DNA of 64,000 nucleotides from Caulobacteraceae bacterium (lineage in GTDB: Bacteria; Pseudomonadota; Alphaproteobacteria; Caulobacterales; Caulobacteraceae): positions 124,001-188,000 of the forward strand of contig JAIXZX010000001.1 in NCBI GenBank assembly GCA_027489335.1, given 5' to 3'. The notes beneath the pieces were generated by a model. It searched no databases. It worked only from the letters and a program-made list of their open reading frames with translations, and was not told the origin of the DNA. A program made the position numbers and the translations under genes. Shown piece by piece: positions 9,885 through 18,280 of this stretch (positions within the stretch are counted from its first letter, which is position 1; each line of letters begins with the position of its first letter).

Positions 9885-9941
9885 CTAGGTTCGGGTCGCG
9901 GCGACGCAGCGGTGAGGATTCGGTGCAATATGCATTGTCAT
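9885..9941 (-). CDS. Candidate 18-residue leader peptide upstream of the ABC exporters
   Basis: A short frame beginning ATGACAATGCAT with a near-ideal AGGAGGG ribosome site 5 nt upstream (plus-strand 9947-9953) encodes MTMHIAPNPHRCVAATRT and stops at TAG 9885. It lies about 30 nt after a predicted transcription start and is followed after 8 nt by a perfect palindrome. This looks like an attenuation or uORF arrangement controlling the ABC exporter genes that begin 212 nt further on. I know of no family for the peptide. The ribosome site and placement are seen directly; the regulatory role is inference. Confidence 0.5.
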   Translation of the reverse strand: MTMHIAPNPHRCVAATRT

Positions 9942-9980
9942 GCGAACCCTCCTGTCTGGTCGCGGGTGGTGGACGGCCGG

Positions 9981-10009
9981 AAGCTAGGCGGGGCGGGAAT
10001 CGCAGTCAA
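9981..10009 (-). promoter_or_regulatory. Predicted promoter for the leader ORF and ABC exporter pair
   Basis: On the minus strand TTGACT (10009-10004) and TAGCTT (9986-9981) are separated by exactly 17 bp. This fits a housekeeping sigma factor promoter and resembles the Caulobacter TTGAC/GCTA pattern. The predicted transcription start near 9974 gives a leader of about 30 nt before the 18-codon ORF and about 300 nt before the first ABC gene. The rest of the 9727-10082 gap, up to the divergent ubiA start, shows no other feature apart from the leader ORF and palindrome. Confidence 0.55.
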
Positions 10010-10082
10010 CCGCGCGTTGAACATGGTTTTACCAACCGCATTCACTGAGGCGCCGAAGACACGATCTGGTAGGAGGAGGGGC

Positions 10083-11015
10083 ATGATCGCCCCCTTGCCT
10101 GATGCGGCCCCCACCAACTGGGTGGACCGCCACGCGCCGCCCGCCCTGCGTCCCTGGTTGAAGCTCGGCCGCTTCGACCGTCCCACCGGGATCTGGCTGC
10201 TGATGCTGCCCGGCTGGCAGGGCATTGCGCTGGCCGGCGCGATGGAAGGCAAGCTGCCCGACTGGCGCTGGCTGATCGCCTTCTTCGTCGGCGCGGCCCT
10301 GATGCGGGCGGCTGGCTGCGCCTATAACGACATTGTCGACCGGGATTTCGACGCCAAGGTCTCCCGCACCGCCGGGCGGCCCATTCCGTCTGGCCAGATC
10401 AGCGTGCGCCAGGCCTGGGCCTTCGTCATCGGCTGCTGCCTCGTCTCCCTGGCCATTCTGCTGGCCATGCCGCCCTTCGCCATCGCGCTCGGCGTGGGCT
10501 CCCTGGCCCTGGTGGCGGCCTATCCGTTCATGAAGCGGATCACCTGGTGGCCGCAGGCCTGGCTCGGCCTGACCTTCAACTGGGGCGCCCTGCTAGGCTT
10601 CGCCGCCGTCACCGGCGGGCTGCAACTCCCGGCCCTGCTGCTCTACGCCGCCGGCATCTTCTGGACCCTTGGCTATGACACCATCTACGCCATCCAGGAT
10701 CTGGAGGACGATGCGCTGGCCGGGGTGAAGTCCTCGGTGCGCCGTCTGGGGGAGGCGACGCCCAAGGCGGTGCTGCTTTTCTATGTACTGACCTTTGTGG
10801 CGGCCCTGGCTGCGGCCTGGACCGGGGGCCTGGGCCCGCTCTTCCTGCCGCCGGTCGCCCTGTTTGGCCTACACCTGTCGCGCCAGGCCGCCCAGGTTCG
10901 GCTCGATGACCCCGCCGGGGCCCTGGCGGTCTTCAAGTCCAATAGCCTGGCGGGTCTCGCCCTTTTCCTGGCGCTGGTCGCCGGCGCCTGGGCAGGTCCC
11001 CAGGGGCTGTTCTAA
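10083..11015 (+). CDS. ubiA: 4-hydroxybenzoate polyprenyltransferase UbiA
   Basis: Integral membrane prenyltransferase that attaches the polyprenyl chain to 4-hydroxybenzoate in ubiquinone synthesis. The 310 residues start at ATG 10083, directly after a strong AGGAGGAGG site (10071-10079); upstream in-frame codons are low-complexity and not used. The two Mg-prenyl-diphosphate motifs are visible: NDIVDRDFD (82-90) and YDTIYAIQDLEDD (about 198-210). Several hydrophobic helices follow the usual pattern. A ubiD-family decarboxylase gene lies 6 kb away and may act later in the same pathway, though it is not linked in an operon. Confidence 0.95.
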   Translation: MIAPLPDAAPTNWVDRHAPPALRPWLKLGRFDRPTGIWLLMLPGWQGIALAGAMEGKLPDWRWLIAFFVGAALMRAAGCAYNDIVDRDFDAKVSRTAGRPIPSGQISVRQAWAFVIGCCLVSLAILLAMPPFAIALGVGSLALVAAYPFMKRITWWPQAWLGLTFNWGALLGFAAVTGGLQLPALLLYAAGIFWTLGYDTIYAIQDLEDDALAGVKSSVRRLGEATPKAVLLFYVLTFVAALAAAWTGGLGPLFLPPVALFGLHLSRQAAQVRLDDPAGALAVFKSNSLAGLALFLALVAGAWAGPQGLF

Positions 11016-11022
11016 GGGCGCT

Positions 11023-11039
11023 ATGACCTCAGAGGTCAT
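11023..11039. promoter_or_regulatory. 17-bp perfect inverted repeat, candidate operator of the XRE regulator
   Basis: ATGACCTC-A-GAGGTCAT lies 8 bp after the ubiA stop and 63 bp before the XRE regulator start. Its symmetry and size suit a dimeric helix-turn-helix repressor, so autoregulation is likely. This is inferred from position and symmetry only. Confidence 0.5.
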
Positions 11040-11102
11040 TGAGGGGGCCGGGCGGCTCAGCCAGGATGGCGGTTCGACCTGCCGCCCGTCCCTGGAGACC
11101 GC

Positions 11103-11924
11103 ATGGCCCTTGTCGCCGCCCGGCCCGTGGCCGACTTCCCCGCCATGCTCGCGCGCCTGCGCCGCCAGCGGGGCCTGTCACAGCTGGGCCTGTCCCTCGC
11201 CGCCCAGGTCTCCCAGCGCCATGTTTCCTTCCTGGAGACCGGCCGCACCCGCCCCTCCCGGGAGATGGTCGGCCGTCTGGCCCTGGCGCTCGATCTGGCC
11301 CTGCAGGATGTGAACGCCCTGCTGCTGGCCGCAGGCTTCGCCCCGGCGCATGGGGAGAGCGCCTATACCGACGAGGCCGCGGCCATGGTCCGCCGGGTGA
11401 CTCAGCTGGCCCTGTCAGCCCATGAGCCCTTTCCGGCCTTCGCCGTCGACCGGGCCTGGCGCCCGCTGGCGGCCAACGCCCCGGCCGCCCTGCTGTTCGG
11501 CGCCCTGCTGAGCGAAAGTGGTCTTGATCCCAAGGTGAGTCTGCTGCGGGCGGCCTGTGCGAGCCCCGCCTTCCGCGCCGCGGTGGCGAACTGGGGACAG
11601 CTGGTCGCCCATTTCCAGGCCATAGCCGAGGCCGAGGCCTGGCGCGCCCCGCCGGGGCCCATGCGCGCCGAGCTCGAGGCCACCGTTGCGGCCCTCAAGG
11701 CTCAGGGGTCCGACGGCGTCGCGGTCCACGGCGCGCCTGGGGCGGCCCTGGTTCTGCAGATCCGGGGCGCGGGGCTGAAGCTGGATCTCGTCTCCACAGT
11801 CGCCCGGTTCGGCGCCCCGGCCGATACGGCGGCCGACGACCTGCGCATCGAATTTTTCTACCCCGCCGACGCCGCCAGCGAGCAGGTCCTGCGGAGCCTC
11901 GCCGCCGGGGCGGGAGGCGCCTGA
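11103..11924 (+). CDS. XRE-family regulator with MmyB-like ligand domain
   Basis: A 273-residue predicted transcription factor. An N-terminal XRE helix-turn-helix (about 16-70, with LSQLGLSLAAQVSQRHVSFLE) is followed by an MmyB-type domain (about 95-265), recognised by FPAFAVDRAWRPLAAN. MmyB-type domains are related to PAS and may bind fatty-acid-like or other ligands. The start is ATG 11103 after GGAG. A perfect 17-bp palindrome lies 63 bp upstream. The gene immediately downstream is a fatty acid desaturase in the same direction, which may be its target. Confidence 0.87.
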   Translation: MALVAARPVADFPAMLARLRRQRGLSQLGLSLAAQVSQRHVSFLETGRTRPSREMVGRLALALDLALQDVNALLLAAGFAPAHGESAYTDEAAAMVRRVTQLALSAHEPFPAFAVDRAWRPLAANAPAALLFGALLSESGLDPKVSLLRAACASPAFRAAVANWGQLVAHFQAIAEAEAWRAPPGPMRAELEATVAALKAQGSDGVAVHGAPGAALVLQIRGAGLKLDLVSTVARFGAPADTAADDLRIEFFYPADAASEQVLRSLAAGAGGA

Positions 11925-11934
11925 CGCTGCGTCA
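11922..11934. promoter_or_regulatory. 13-bp inverted repeat upstream of desaturase
   Basis: TGACGC-T-GCGTCA overlaps the stop codon of the XRE regulator and lies 38 bp before the desaturase start. It could be an operator for the desaturase. It differs from the 11023-11039 palindrome, so a shared regulator is not evident. Confidence 0.3.
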
Positions 11935-11972
11935 TTCTACCGGGGCGTCAAAAACCGTGGCAAACTGCGGTC

Positions 11973-12923
11973 ATGGCCGTCGCCCCGCGCATAGATCCCA
12001 AGACCCTGTTCAGCGCCCAGGAATGGGCGAGCCTGTCCAACCGGTCGAACTGGAAGGGCCTGGCGCTCATCGCTCACGCCTGGGGCGTGATCCTGGCCGC
12101 CGCCGCCATGGTGGTGATCTGGCCGCTGACCCTGCCGCTCGCCATCATGATCATCGGCGGACGTCAGCTGGGTCTGGCTGTTCTGATGCATGACGCCGCC
12201 CACGGGGCCCTTCACCGGAACCTCAAGGTCAATGACTGGGCCGGCGAGAACCTGACCACCGGGGGCCTGCATCGCTATCGCCCCTATCACCTGACCCATC
12301 ACAAGTTCGTCCAGCAGACCGAGGATCCCGACCTCGTCCTCTCGGCGCCCTTCCCGATCACGCCCACCTCCCTGCGCCGCAAGATCGTCCGCGACCTGAC
12401 CGGCCAGACCTGGTTCAAGCAGCGTTTCGGCCTCGTGCGCAGCCAGCTGGCCGCCCGCAAGGCCGACGAGCCCCTCCTGCCGATCCTGCAGGCCGAGATC
12501 GTGCGCAAGCGCCGCATGCTGATCGGGGCCGGCGTCACCGTCGCGCTCACGGCTCCATTCGGCCTGTGGTGGGCCTGGTTCGTCCTGTGGCTCCTGCCCC
12601 AGGCCACCTGGATGCAGATGATCACCCGCCTGCGGAACATCGCCGAACACGCCTGTGTGGCCCGGGACGAGCGCGACCCCTTCCGTTGCGCCCGCACCAC
12701 CTATGCCGGGCCGGTGGAGCGGGCCCTGATCGCCCCCTACTGGGTGAACTATCATTGCGAGCATCACATCTTCATGCACCTGCCCTGCTACAACCTGCCC
12801 CGGGCCCACCGCCTGTTGCTGGCCAAGGGATTGGGGCCGCAGATGGAGATCCGCGGCGGGTATCTGGAGGTGCTGCGCCTGGCCGCCTCCAAGGGCGTTT
12901 CCGGCGGTCTGGCCCCGGCCTGA
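11973..12923 (+). CDS. Membrane fatty acid desaturase family protein
   Basis: A 316-residue integral membrane di-iron oxygenase. The three histidine clusters are HDAAHG (73-78), HLTHH (106-110) and HCEHH (261-265), with hydrophobic segments near 30-70 and 180-210. The family includes acyl-lipid desaturases, hydroxylases and carotenoid ketolase-like enzymes; the exact substrate cannot be fixed. It is 48 bp downstream of the XRE/MmyB regulator in the same direction, consistent with control of membrane lipid composition. The start ATG 11973 lacks a strong ribosome site. Confidence 0.87.
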   Translation: MAVAPRIDPKTLFSAQEWASLSNRSNWKGLALIAHAWGVILAAAAMVVIWPLTLPLAIMIIGGRQLGLAVLMHDAAHGALHRNLKVNDWAGENLTTGGLHRYRPYHLTHHKFVQQTEDPDLVLSAPFPITPTSLRRKIVRDLTGQTWFKQRFGLVRSQLAARKADEPLLPILQAEIVRKRRMLIGAGVTVALTAPFGLWWAWFVLWLLPQATWMQMITRLRNIAEHACVARDERDPFRCARTTYAGPVERALIAPYWVNYHCEHHIFMHLPCYNLPRAHRLLLAKGLGPQMEIRGGYLEVLRLAASKGVSGGLAPA

Positions 12924-12989
12924 TCATTCCCCTTGCGCTAAACCCGGTTCTTCGCCACTCGCCATCGACGCAAGGTGCAGGAGAGCGGC

Positions 12990-13652
12990 GTGATCGAGCA
13001 GACCCCCGAGGGCCGCCGCGCCTTCATCCTGGCCAATACCCGCCAGCAGGCGCCGCCGCACACCCCTGAGCTCGTCCTGCACCTGGCCGACGAGATCACC
13101 CCCATCTGGAAGATGACCGAAGAGGCCCTGGAGGAGATCGGCCTGCCGCCGCCCTTCTGGGCCTTCGCGTGGGCCGGCGGTCAGGCTCTGGCCCGCTATA
13201 TCCTCGACAATCCAGACATCGTCGCCGGCAGGCGGGTGATCGACTTCGCCTCAGGCTCAGGGATAGTCGCCATCGCTGCGGCCAAGGCCGGCGCGGCCCA
13301 TGTGCTGGCCGCCGACATCGACGCCTATTGTGGCGCGGCGCTCGCCCTGAACGCGCCGGCCAACGGGGTGGCCTGCGACTATACCAGCGCCAATCTGCTG
13401 GACGCCCCACCTCCGCCCGTCGACGTCATCCTGGCCGGCGACATCTGCTACGAGAAGCCCCTGGCCGCCCGCGTCATGGCCTGGCTGGGAGAGGCCAAGG
13501 CGGCCGGCGCCACAGTTCTGATCGGCGACCCCGGCCGCAGCTACTTCCCCCGTGAAGGCCTGATCAAACTCGCCGAATACCAGGTCGCCACGACCCGGGA
13601 GCTGGAAGACCAGGAGGTCAAGAAGACGGCGGTGTGGACCTTGCCGGGCTGA
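12990..13652 (+). CDS. Class I methyltransferase, protein-lysine (ETFB-KMT-like) type
   Basis: A 220-residue SAM-dependent methyltransferase. Motif I appears as DFASGSGIVAIAAAKAGA (from about residue 84), followed by ADID (motif II) and DVILAGDICYEKPLA, the 'D-Y/C' post-motif typical of the METTL20/ETFB lysine methyltransferase and PrmA-like groups. I chose GTG 12990 because AGGAG (12979-12983) sits 6 nt upstream; a GTG at 12975 would place that site inside the gene. Methylation of electron-transfer flavoprotein beta is the likeliest role by family, but not proven. Confidence 0.75.
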   Translation: MIEQTPEGRRAFILANTRQQAPPHTPELVLHLADEITPIWKMTEEALEEIGLPPPFWAFAWAGGQALARYILDNPDIVAGRRVIDFASGSGIVAIAAAKAGAAHVLAADIDAYCGAALALNAPANGVACDYTSANLLDAPPPPVDVILAGDICYEKPLAARVMAWLGEAKAAGATVLIGDPGRSYFPREGLIKLAEYQVATTRELEDQEVKKTAVWTLPG

Positions 13653-13732
13653 GCGTGCGCCGACCGGTCGCCAGCGGCGTCGACCTCTGCCTATAGTGAC
13701 GCCCTGTGACATCGTCCGACTGGAGCCTGCCC

Positions 13733-15508
13733 ATGCGTCGCCGCACCTTTCTGGCCGCCCTGCCCGCCGCCTTGCCCGGTGCGCTGATGGCTGGCGCCGC
13801 CCAGGGCCAGACGCGGAGCGAGACGCCCAACCGCGACCGACCCGATGTGGCCCCCGGCGACCGGATCGACGGGGCGACCTTCGCCAGCCGCAGCGCCGCC
13901 TGGGGGCTGCATGGGGCGGCGGCCACCGCCCACCCGCTGGCTACCCTGGCGGCCATCGACATCCTGCGGGCCGGGGGCTCGGCGGTGGATGCGGCCATCG
14001 CCGCCAATGCGGTGCTGGGCTATGCCGAGCCGATCGCCTGTGGCATCGGCGGCGACTGTTTCGTCATGCTTTGGGACCCGAAGACCAAGGCGGTCGTCGG
14101 CCTGAACGGCTCGGGCCGTAGCCCCCGGGGCCTGTCCCTGGAAACGGTGCGCGCCCGCGCCAAGAACGGCCTCATCCCCTCGCACGGCGCCATCTCGGTC
14201 AGCGTGCCTGGCGCGGTCGATGCCTGGTGGGCCCTGCACGAGCGCTACGGCAAGCTGCCCTGGAAGGACCTGTTCGCCCCGGCCATCGCCCATGCCAGCG
14301 AAGGCGCGCCCATCAGCCAGAACGTCGCCTATTACCTGCAGCGCAGCTACGCCAACTTCACGGGCGGCAAGCTGGGCATCGAGGAGGTCGACAACTTCAA
14401 GGCCGTCTGGGCGCCGGAGGGCCGCGCGCCCCGGGAAGGCGAGATCTTTAAGAACCCGGCGCTGGCCCGCACCTACAGCCTGATCGCGCAAGGGGGCCGC
14501 GACGCCTTCTATGAGGGCGAGATCGCGCAGACCATCGAGACCTATTTCCGCCGCATCGGCGGCTGGATGACCAAGGCCGATCTCGCGGCCCATCGGGCCG
14601 AATGGACCAAGGCCTATTCCAGCAACTATCGCGGGGTGGACGTCTACAGTCTGGGCCCCAACAGCCAGGGCCTGGCGACCCTGCAGACCCTCAACATGAT
14701 GGAGCGGTTCGACATCCGCGGGATGGGTTTCCAGTCGGCCGCCGCCATCCACCATGGGGTCGAGGCCAAGCGGCTCGCCTTCGAGGACCGCGCCCGTTTT
14801 TACGCTGATCCGTCGTTCTACGATGTGCCGGCCGACTGGCTGATCTCCAAGGATTACGCCGCTGAGCGCGCCCGCCTGATCCGCCCCGACTCCATCCTGC
14901 AGACGGTCTTTGCCGGAAAGGCGCCGACCCGGGGCGACACCACCTATTTCACCACCGCCGACAAGGACGGGATGATGGTCTCGATCATCCAGTCCAACTA
15001 TCGCGGGATGGGATCGGGCCTGGCGCCCGACGGCCTGGGCTTCATGCTGCAGAACCGCGGCGAGATGTTCGCCCTGACCGACGGCCACCCCAATGTCTAT
15101 GCGCCGGCCAAGCGGCCCTTCCAGACCATCATCCCCGGCATCGCGGTGAAGGACGGGGCGCCGTGGCTGTCCTTCGGCGTCATGGGCGGCGACATGCAGC
15201 CCCAGGGCCAGGCCCAGATCATCTCCAACATGGTCGATTTCGACCTCGGCGTGCAGGAGGCGGGCGACAGCCCCCGCTGGCGCCACGGGGGCGGGTCTGA
15301 GCCCACGGGCGAGGTCACGCCCGGGACGGGTCTGCTGCATCTGGAGAGCGGCGTGCCGGCGGCCACCCGCAAGGCCCTGGTCGATCTCGGCTGGACGATC
15401 GGTGAGAGCGACGGCAGCTTCGGCGGCTATCAGGCCATCGAGCGCTGGCCCGGCCGCTATGCCGCGGCCACCGAGATGCGCAAGGACGGGGTGGCGCTCG
15501 CCTACTGA
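13733..15508 (+). CDS. Gamma-glutamyltransferase family protein, exported
   Basis: A 591-residue Ntn-hydrolase precursor that normally self-cleaves at a Thr to form two subunits. The predicted nucleophile is the Thr in GDTTYFTTAD at about residue 403, and the glycine-rich region GSGLAPDGLGFMLQN also fits. The N-terminus MRRRTFLAAL followed by an Ala-rich stretch is a Tat-like signal, so it probably acts in the periplasm. ATG 13733 follows GGAG by 7 nt. Homologues degrade glutathione, but others in this family act on cephalosporins or other amides, so the substrate is uncertain. It is 14 bp from the downstream MmcQ/YjbR gene. Confidence 0.85.
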   Translation: MRRRTFLAALPAALPGALMAGAAQGQTRSETPNRDRPDVAPGDRIDGATFASRSAAWGLHGAAATAHPLATLAAIDILRAGGSAVDAAIAANAVLGYAEPIACGIGGDCFVMLWDPKTKAVVGLNGSGRSPRGLSLETVRARAKNGLIPSHGAISVSVPGAVDAWWALHERYGKLPWKDLFAPAIAHASEGAPISQNVAYYLQRSYANFTGGKLGIEEVDNFKAVWAPEGRAPREGEIFKNPALARTYSLIAQGGRDAFYEGEIAQTIETYFRRIGGWMTKADLAAHRAEWTKAYSSNYRGVDVYSLGPNSQGLATLQTLNMMERFDIRGMGFQSAAAIHHGVEAKRLAFEDRARFYADPSFYDVPADWLISKDYAAERARLIRPDSILQTVFAGKAPTRGDTTYFTTADKDGMMVSIIQSNYRGMGSGLAPDGLGFMLQNRGEMFALTDGHPNVYAPAKRPFQTIIPGIAVKDGAPWLSFGVMGGDMQPQGQAQIISNMVDFDLGVQEAGDSPRWRHGGGSEPTGEVTPGTGLLHLESGVPAATRKALVDLGWTIGESDGSFGGYQAIERWPGRYAAATEMRKDGVALAY

Positions 15509-15522
15509 GCTGGGAGGCCCCC

Positions 15523-15873
15523 ATGACCGAAGCCGAGGCGCGCACCATCATCCTGGCCTTCCCCGGCGCCGAGGAGGGGACCTCCTACGGCTATCCGTCC
15601 TTCAAGGTCCGCGGCAAGTTCTTCACCCGGCTGAGGGCTGAGGATGCGAGCCTCGTGCTGAGCGCTGTGGGCTTTGATGAGCGTGAGATGCTGATGGCGG
15701 CGGAACCGGCCACCTTCCACCTGACCCCGCACTATCAGAACTATCCCACCGTGCTCGCCCGGATCGAGAGCCTCGATCCGGGGTTACTGCACAGTCTCTT
15801 GGAGCGCCGCTGGCGTAAGCTGGCCACCAAGGTGATGGTCAAGGCCTACGAGGCGGCGCAGACGTCCACTTAA
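15523..15873 (+). CDS. MmcQ/YjbR family protein
   Basis: A 116-residue small protein of the MmcQ/YjbR family, which has a CyaY-like fold and is often described as DNA-binding, without an established function. Seen here: FPGAEEGTSYGYPSFKVRGKFF, the FHLTPHYQNYPTV segment and a basic C-terminus. A GGGAGG site precedes the ATG. It follows the gamma-glutamyltransferase gene closely and may be co-transcribed. Its 3' end overlaps the convergent UrcA gene by 4 bp. Confidence 0.85.
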   Translation: MTEAEARTIILAFPGAEEGTSYGYPSFKVRGKFFTRLRAEDASLVLSAVGFDEREMLMAAEPATFHLTPHYQNYPTVLARIESLDPGLLHSLLERRWRKLATKVMVKAYEAAQTST

Positions 15874-16166
15874 CGGGCGGCGTACTGCTGGTTCATGCCG
15901 ACGGCGATCCGGGCCTCAGCCAGGGTCTCCTGGTAGCAGTCAGACCGGGTCACTGTTTGTTTGAGCATCCGCACGCTCCCCTCGTGGCCGCCACAGGCGG
16001 TGAAGGCGGCGCGTTCCACCCGACGCTCCAGACGCTTGGCGTCATCGGCGTTGGCGGGGTTGAGATTGGTGACAATGACGGTGGCGGACCCGGTCTTGGC
16101 CGGTTCGGCCATCACCGGAGTCGCAAGAACTGCCGCGGCGAGCGCGGCTGACACAAGCTTGAACAT
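15870..16166 (-). CDS. UrcA family secreted protein
   Basis: A 98-residue protein with a Sec signal peptide (about 1-20, ending PVMA) and a UrcA-type domain: a short beta strand (ATVIVTNLN), then RLERRVERAAFTACGG and a second Cys in RSDCYQETL, giving the two-cysteine pattern of this family. UrcA proteins are common in Caulobacterales and Sphingomonads and have no known biochemical function. The start is ATG 16166 with GGGAGA upstream. Two cysteines suggest a disulfide in the periplasm. Confidence 0.75.
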   Translation of the reverse strand: MFKLVSAALAAAVLATPVMAEPAKTGSATVIVTNLNPANADDAKRLERRVERAAFTACGGHEGSVRMLKQTVTRSDCYQETLAEARIAVGMNQQYAAR

Positions 16167-16313
16167 GGTCGTCTCCCTAATGACAGACCCACGGCGACGA
16201 CTCTGACGGCCGCTCGGATTCCGTTGGGTCACCTGACGAACATGGGGAGCAAATGGGGCCAGGGGAAGGCCTACCGCCGCTTGCGCCCAGGCGCGCAGCG
16301 CCCCGCCCTCAAC

Positions 16314-16400
16314 CGTCATCCTGGGCCTTGTGCCCAGGATCCCTCGCGACGCTTGCGCCCGCCTCGACGAGGGATGCTCGCCACAAGGGCGAGCATGACG
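16314..16400. repeat. Structured intergenic repeat A (outer stem plus three hairpins)
   Basis: An outer CGTC/GACG stem (16314-16317 / 16397-16400) encloses three inverted repeats: ATCCTGGGC/GCCCAGGAT (16318-16326 / 16332-16340), CCCTCG/CGAGGG (16341-16346 / 16368-16373) and ATGCTCGCC/GGCGAGCAT (16374-16382 / 16388-16396). The 5-nt loops of hairpins 1 and 3, CTTGT and ACAAG, are reverse complements of each other. A second element with the same plan lies at 18281-18369. Nothing else is seen in the 16167-16413 gap. Confidence 0.7.
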
Positions 16401-16413
16401 ACGTGGGGAGACG

Positions 16414-16641
16414 CTAGAACTCGTCTTCGATGGCCGAGCGGAACTGTTCGAAAATCTCGGCCGCCCTCTGGTTGTTGTAGGGCTCAGGCTCATCCTCCAC
16501 GACGGGCTCGGGCGCAGCGCCCCCACGCAGACGACCGGCCACCGCGCCGCCCTGGACCAGGACCAGTTCCTCGCCCTCCTCCAGGCTGGTGAGCAGCTGG
16601 GCGATCTTGGGCGGCAGGTCGTCGAGGTCGAGGCGCTTCAT
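16414..16641 (-). CDS. Small protein, Phd/antitoxin-like N-terminus
   Basis: 75 residues. The N-terminal half (LDLDDLPPKIAQLLTSLEEGEELVLVQ, then GAVAGRL) resembles the Phd/YefM antitoxin fold, in which a short sequence like this precedes a 'G-x-x-V-A-x-L' strand. The C-terminal half is acidic and probably disordered until it binds a partner. No toxin-like gene is adjacent: the neighbours are a UrcA gene and ubiD. It could be an orphan antitoxin-like regulator or a conserved small protein of unknown role. The start is ATG 16641. Confidence 0.55.
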   Translation of the reverse strand: MKRLDLDDLPPKIAQLLTSLEEGEELVLVQGGAVAGRLRGGAAPEPVVEDEPEPYNNQRAAEIFEQFRSAIEDEF

Positions 16642-16737
16642 GGGCGCGGAATCTAGCGGCAAGCCCGCCCGGCGCAAAGGGTGACAGCAGGCCACCGCCG
16701 CCCTAAGTCCTGGGATCAGATCACCCTGGGAGGGCTC

Positions 16738-18255
16738 ATGGCCTATCGGTCGCTGCGGGAATTCATCGCCAAGCTGGAAGCCGCCGGCGAACTGGTGCGG
16801 GTGTCTGAGCCGGTCTCCACCGTCCTGGAAATGACCGAGATCCATCGCCGCCTGCTGAAACAGGGGGGGCCAGCGGTCCTATTTGAGAACGTCATCCGCG
16901 CCGATGGCGAGCGCTCGCCCATGCCCTGCCTGGTCAACCTGTTCGGCACGGTCAAGCGGGTGGCCATGGGGGTCACGCTCGAGGGTCGTGAACGCACCAC
17001 GGCCGCCGACCTGCGCGAGGTGGGCGAGCTGCTGGCCTTCCTGCGCAGCCCCGAACCGCCCCGCGGGCTGAAGGACGCCTTGGACATGCTGCCTCTGGCC
17101 AAAACGGTGATGGCCATGCGGCCGGCCACGGTGAAGAAGGCGCCTGTGCAGGAGATCGTCTGGACCGGCGACCAGATCGACCTGACCAAGCTGCCCATCC
17201 AGACCTGCTGGCCGGGCGAGCCTGCGCCGCTGATCACCTGGCCTCTGGTGGTCACCAAGGGTCCCTCCACCGAGCGTGAGGACGACTACAATCTCGGCAT
17301 CTATCGCATGCAGGTGCTGGGCAAGGACCGCACCATCATGCGCTGGCTGGCCCACCGCGGCGGCGCCCAGCACCACCGGCGCTGGAAAGCCGCCGGCAAG
17401 CCCACAGCCCTGCCCGCCTGCGCGGTCCTGGGCGCCGATCCCGGCACCATCCTGGCGGCGGTGACGCCGGTGCCCGAGACCCTGTCGGAATATCAGTTCG
17501 CTGGCCTGATGCGCGGCGCCAAGGCCGAGCTGGTGGCGGCCAAGACCGTGCCCCTGATGGTGCCGGCCGAGGCCGAAATCGTCATCGAGGGCCATGTCCT
17601 GCTGGATGAATACGCCGACGAAGGCCCCTATGGCGACCACACCGGCTATTACAATTCGGTCGAGAAGTTCCCGGTCTTCCAGGTCAGCGCCATCACCATG
17701 CGCCGTGACCCGATCTATCTGACCACCTTCACCGGCCGACCGCCGGACGAGCCCAGCGTGCTGGGCGAGGCGCTGAACGAGGTCTTCATTCCCCTGCTGC
17801 GCCAGCAGTTCCCGGAGATCGTCGACTTCTGGCTGCCGCCGGAGGGCTGCTCCTACCGGATCGCCGTGGTCTCCATGAAGAAGGCCTATCCCGGTCACGC
17901 CAAGCGCGTGATGATGGGCGTCTGGAGCTACCTGCGGCAGTTCATGTACACCAAGTGGGTGATCGTCGTGGACGACGACATCGACGCCCGCGACTGGAAG
18001 GACGTCATGTGGGCTCTGTCCACCCGCATGGACCCGGCCCGGGACATCACCCTCGTCGAGGGCACCCCCATCGACTATCTCGACTTCGCCTCGCCTGAGA
18101 GCGGCCTGGGGTCCAAGATCGGCCTGGACGCCACCAATAAGTTGCCGCCCGAGACCCACCGCGAATGGGGCGAAAAGCTCGACATGGACGAGGCCACGGT
18201 CGCCCGGGTCACCGACCGCTGGGCGAGCCTAGGCCTGCCGCCGCTGAAGGGGTGA
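16738..18255 (+). CDS. ubiD: UbiD family decarboxylase
   Basis: A 505-residue prenylated-FMN-dependent decarboxylase, by length and motifs the 3-polyprenyl-4-hydroxybenzoate decarboxylase of ubiquinone synthesis. Recognisable are [16 protein letters not shown], with the Arg of the active-site set, [12 protein letters not shown] with the catalytic acid, and the [13 protein letters not shown] block. The start is ATG 16738 just after GGGAGGG. The UbiX partner that makes prenyl-FMN is not in this window. Other UbiD-family enzymes decarboxylate aromatic acids, so a role outside ubiquinone synthesis is possible but less likely. Confidence 0.88.
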   Translation: MAYRSLREFIAKLEAAGELVRVSEPVSTVLEMTEIHRRLLKQGGPAVLFENVIRADGERSPMPCLVNLFGTVKRVAMGVTLEGRERTTAADLREVGELLAFLRSPEPPRGLKDALDMLPLAKTVMAMRPATVKKAPVQEIVWTGDQIDLTKLPIQTCWPGEPAPLITWPLVVTKGPSTEREDDYNLGIYRMQVLGKDRTIMRWLAHRGGAQHHRRWKAAGKPTALPACAVLGADPGTILAAVTPVPETLSEYQFAGLMRGAKAELVAAKTVPLMVPAEAEIVIEGHVLLDEYADEGPYGDHTGYYNSVEKFPVFQVSAITMRRDPIYLTTFTGRPPDEPSVLGEALNEVFIPLLRQQFPEIVDFWLPPEGCSYRIAVVSMKKAYPGHAKRVMMGVWSYLRQFMYTKWVIVVDDDIDARDWKDVMWALSTRMDPARDITLVEGTPIDYLDFASPESGLGSKIGLDATNKLPPETHREWGEKLDMDEATVARVTDRWASLGLPPLKG

Positions 18256-18280
18256 TGGCGAGGTCCTGCCCCTCCAACGT

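Noticed and set aside
9765..10082. N-terminal extension of UbiA back to 9765
   Set aside because: A strong AGGAGGAGG site lies just before ATG 10083, which gives normal UbiA length; the extension is low-complexity and overlaps the divergent promoter.
16170..16190. CTGTCAT on the minus strand before the UrcA gene as a PhoB box
   Set aside because: Only one heptamer; no second copy at 11 bp on either side.
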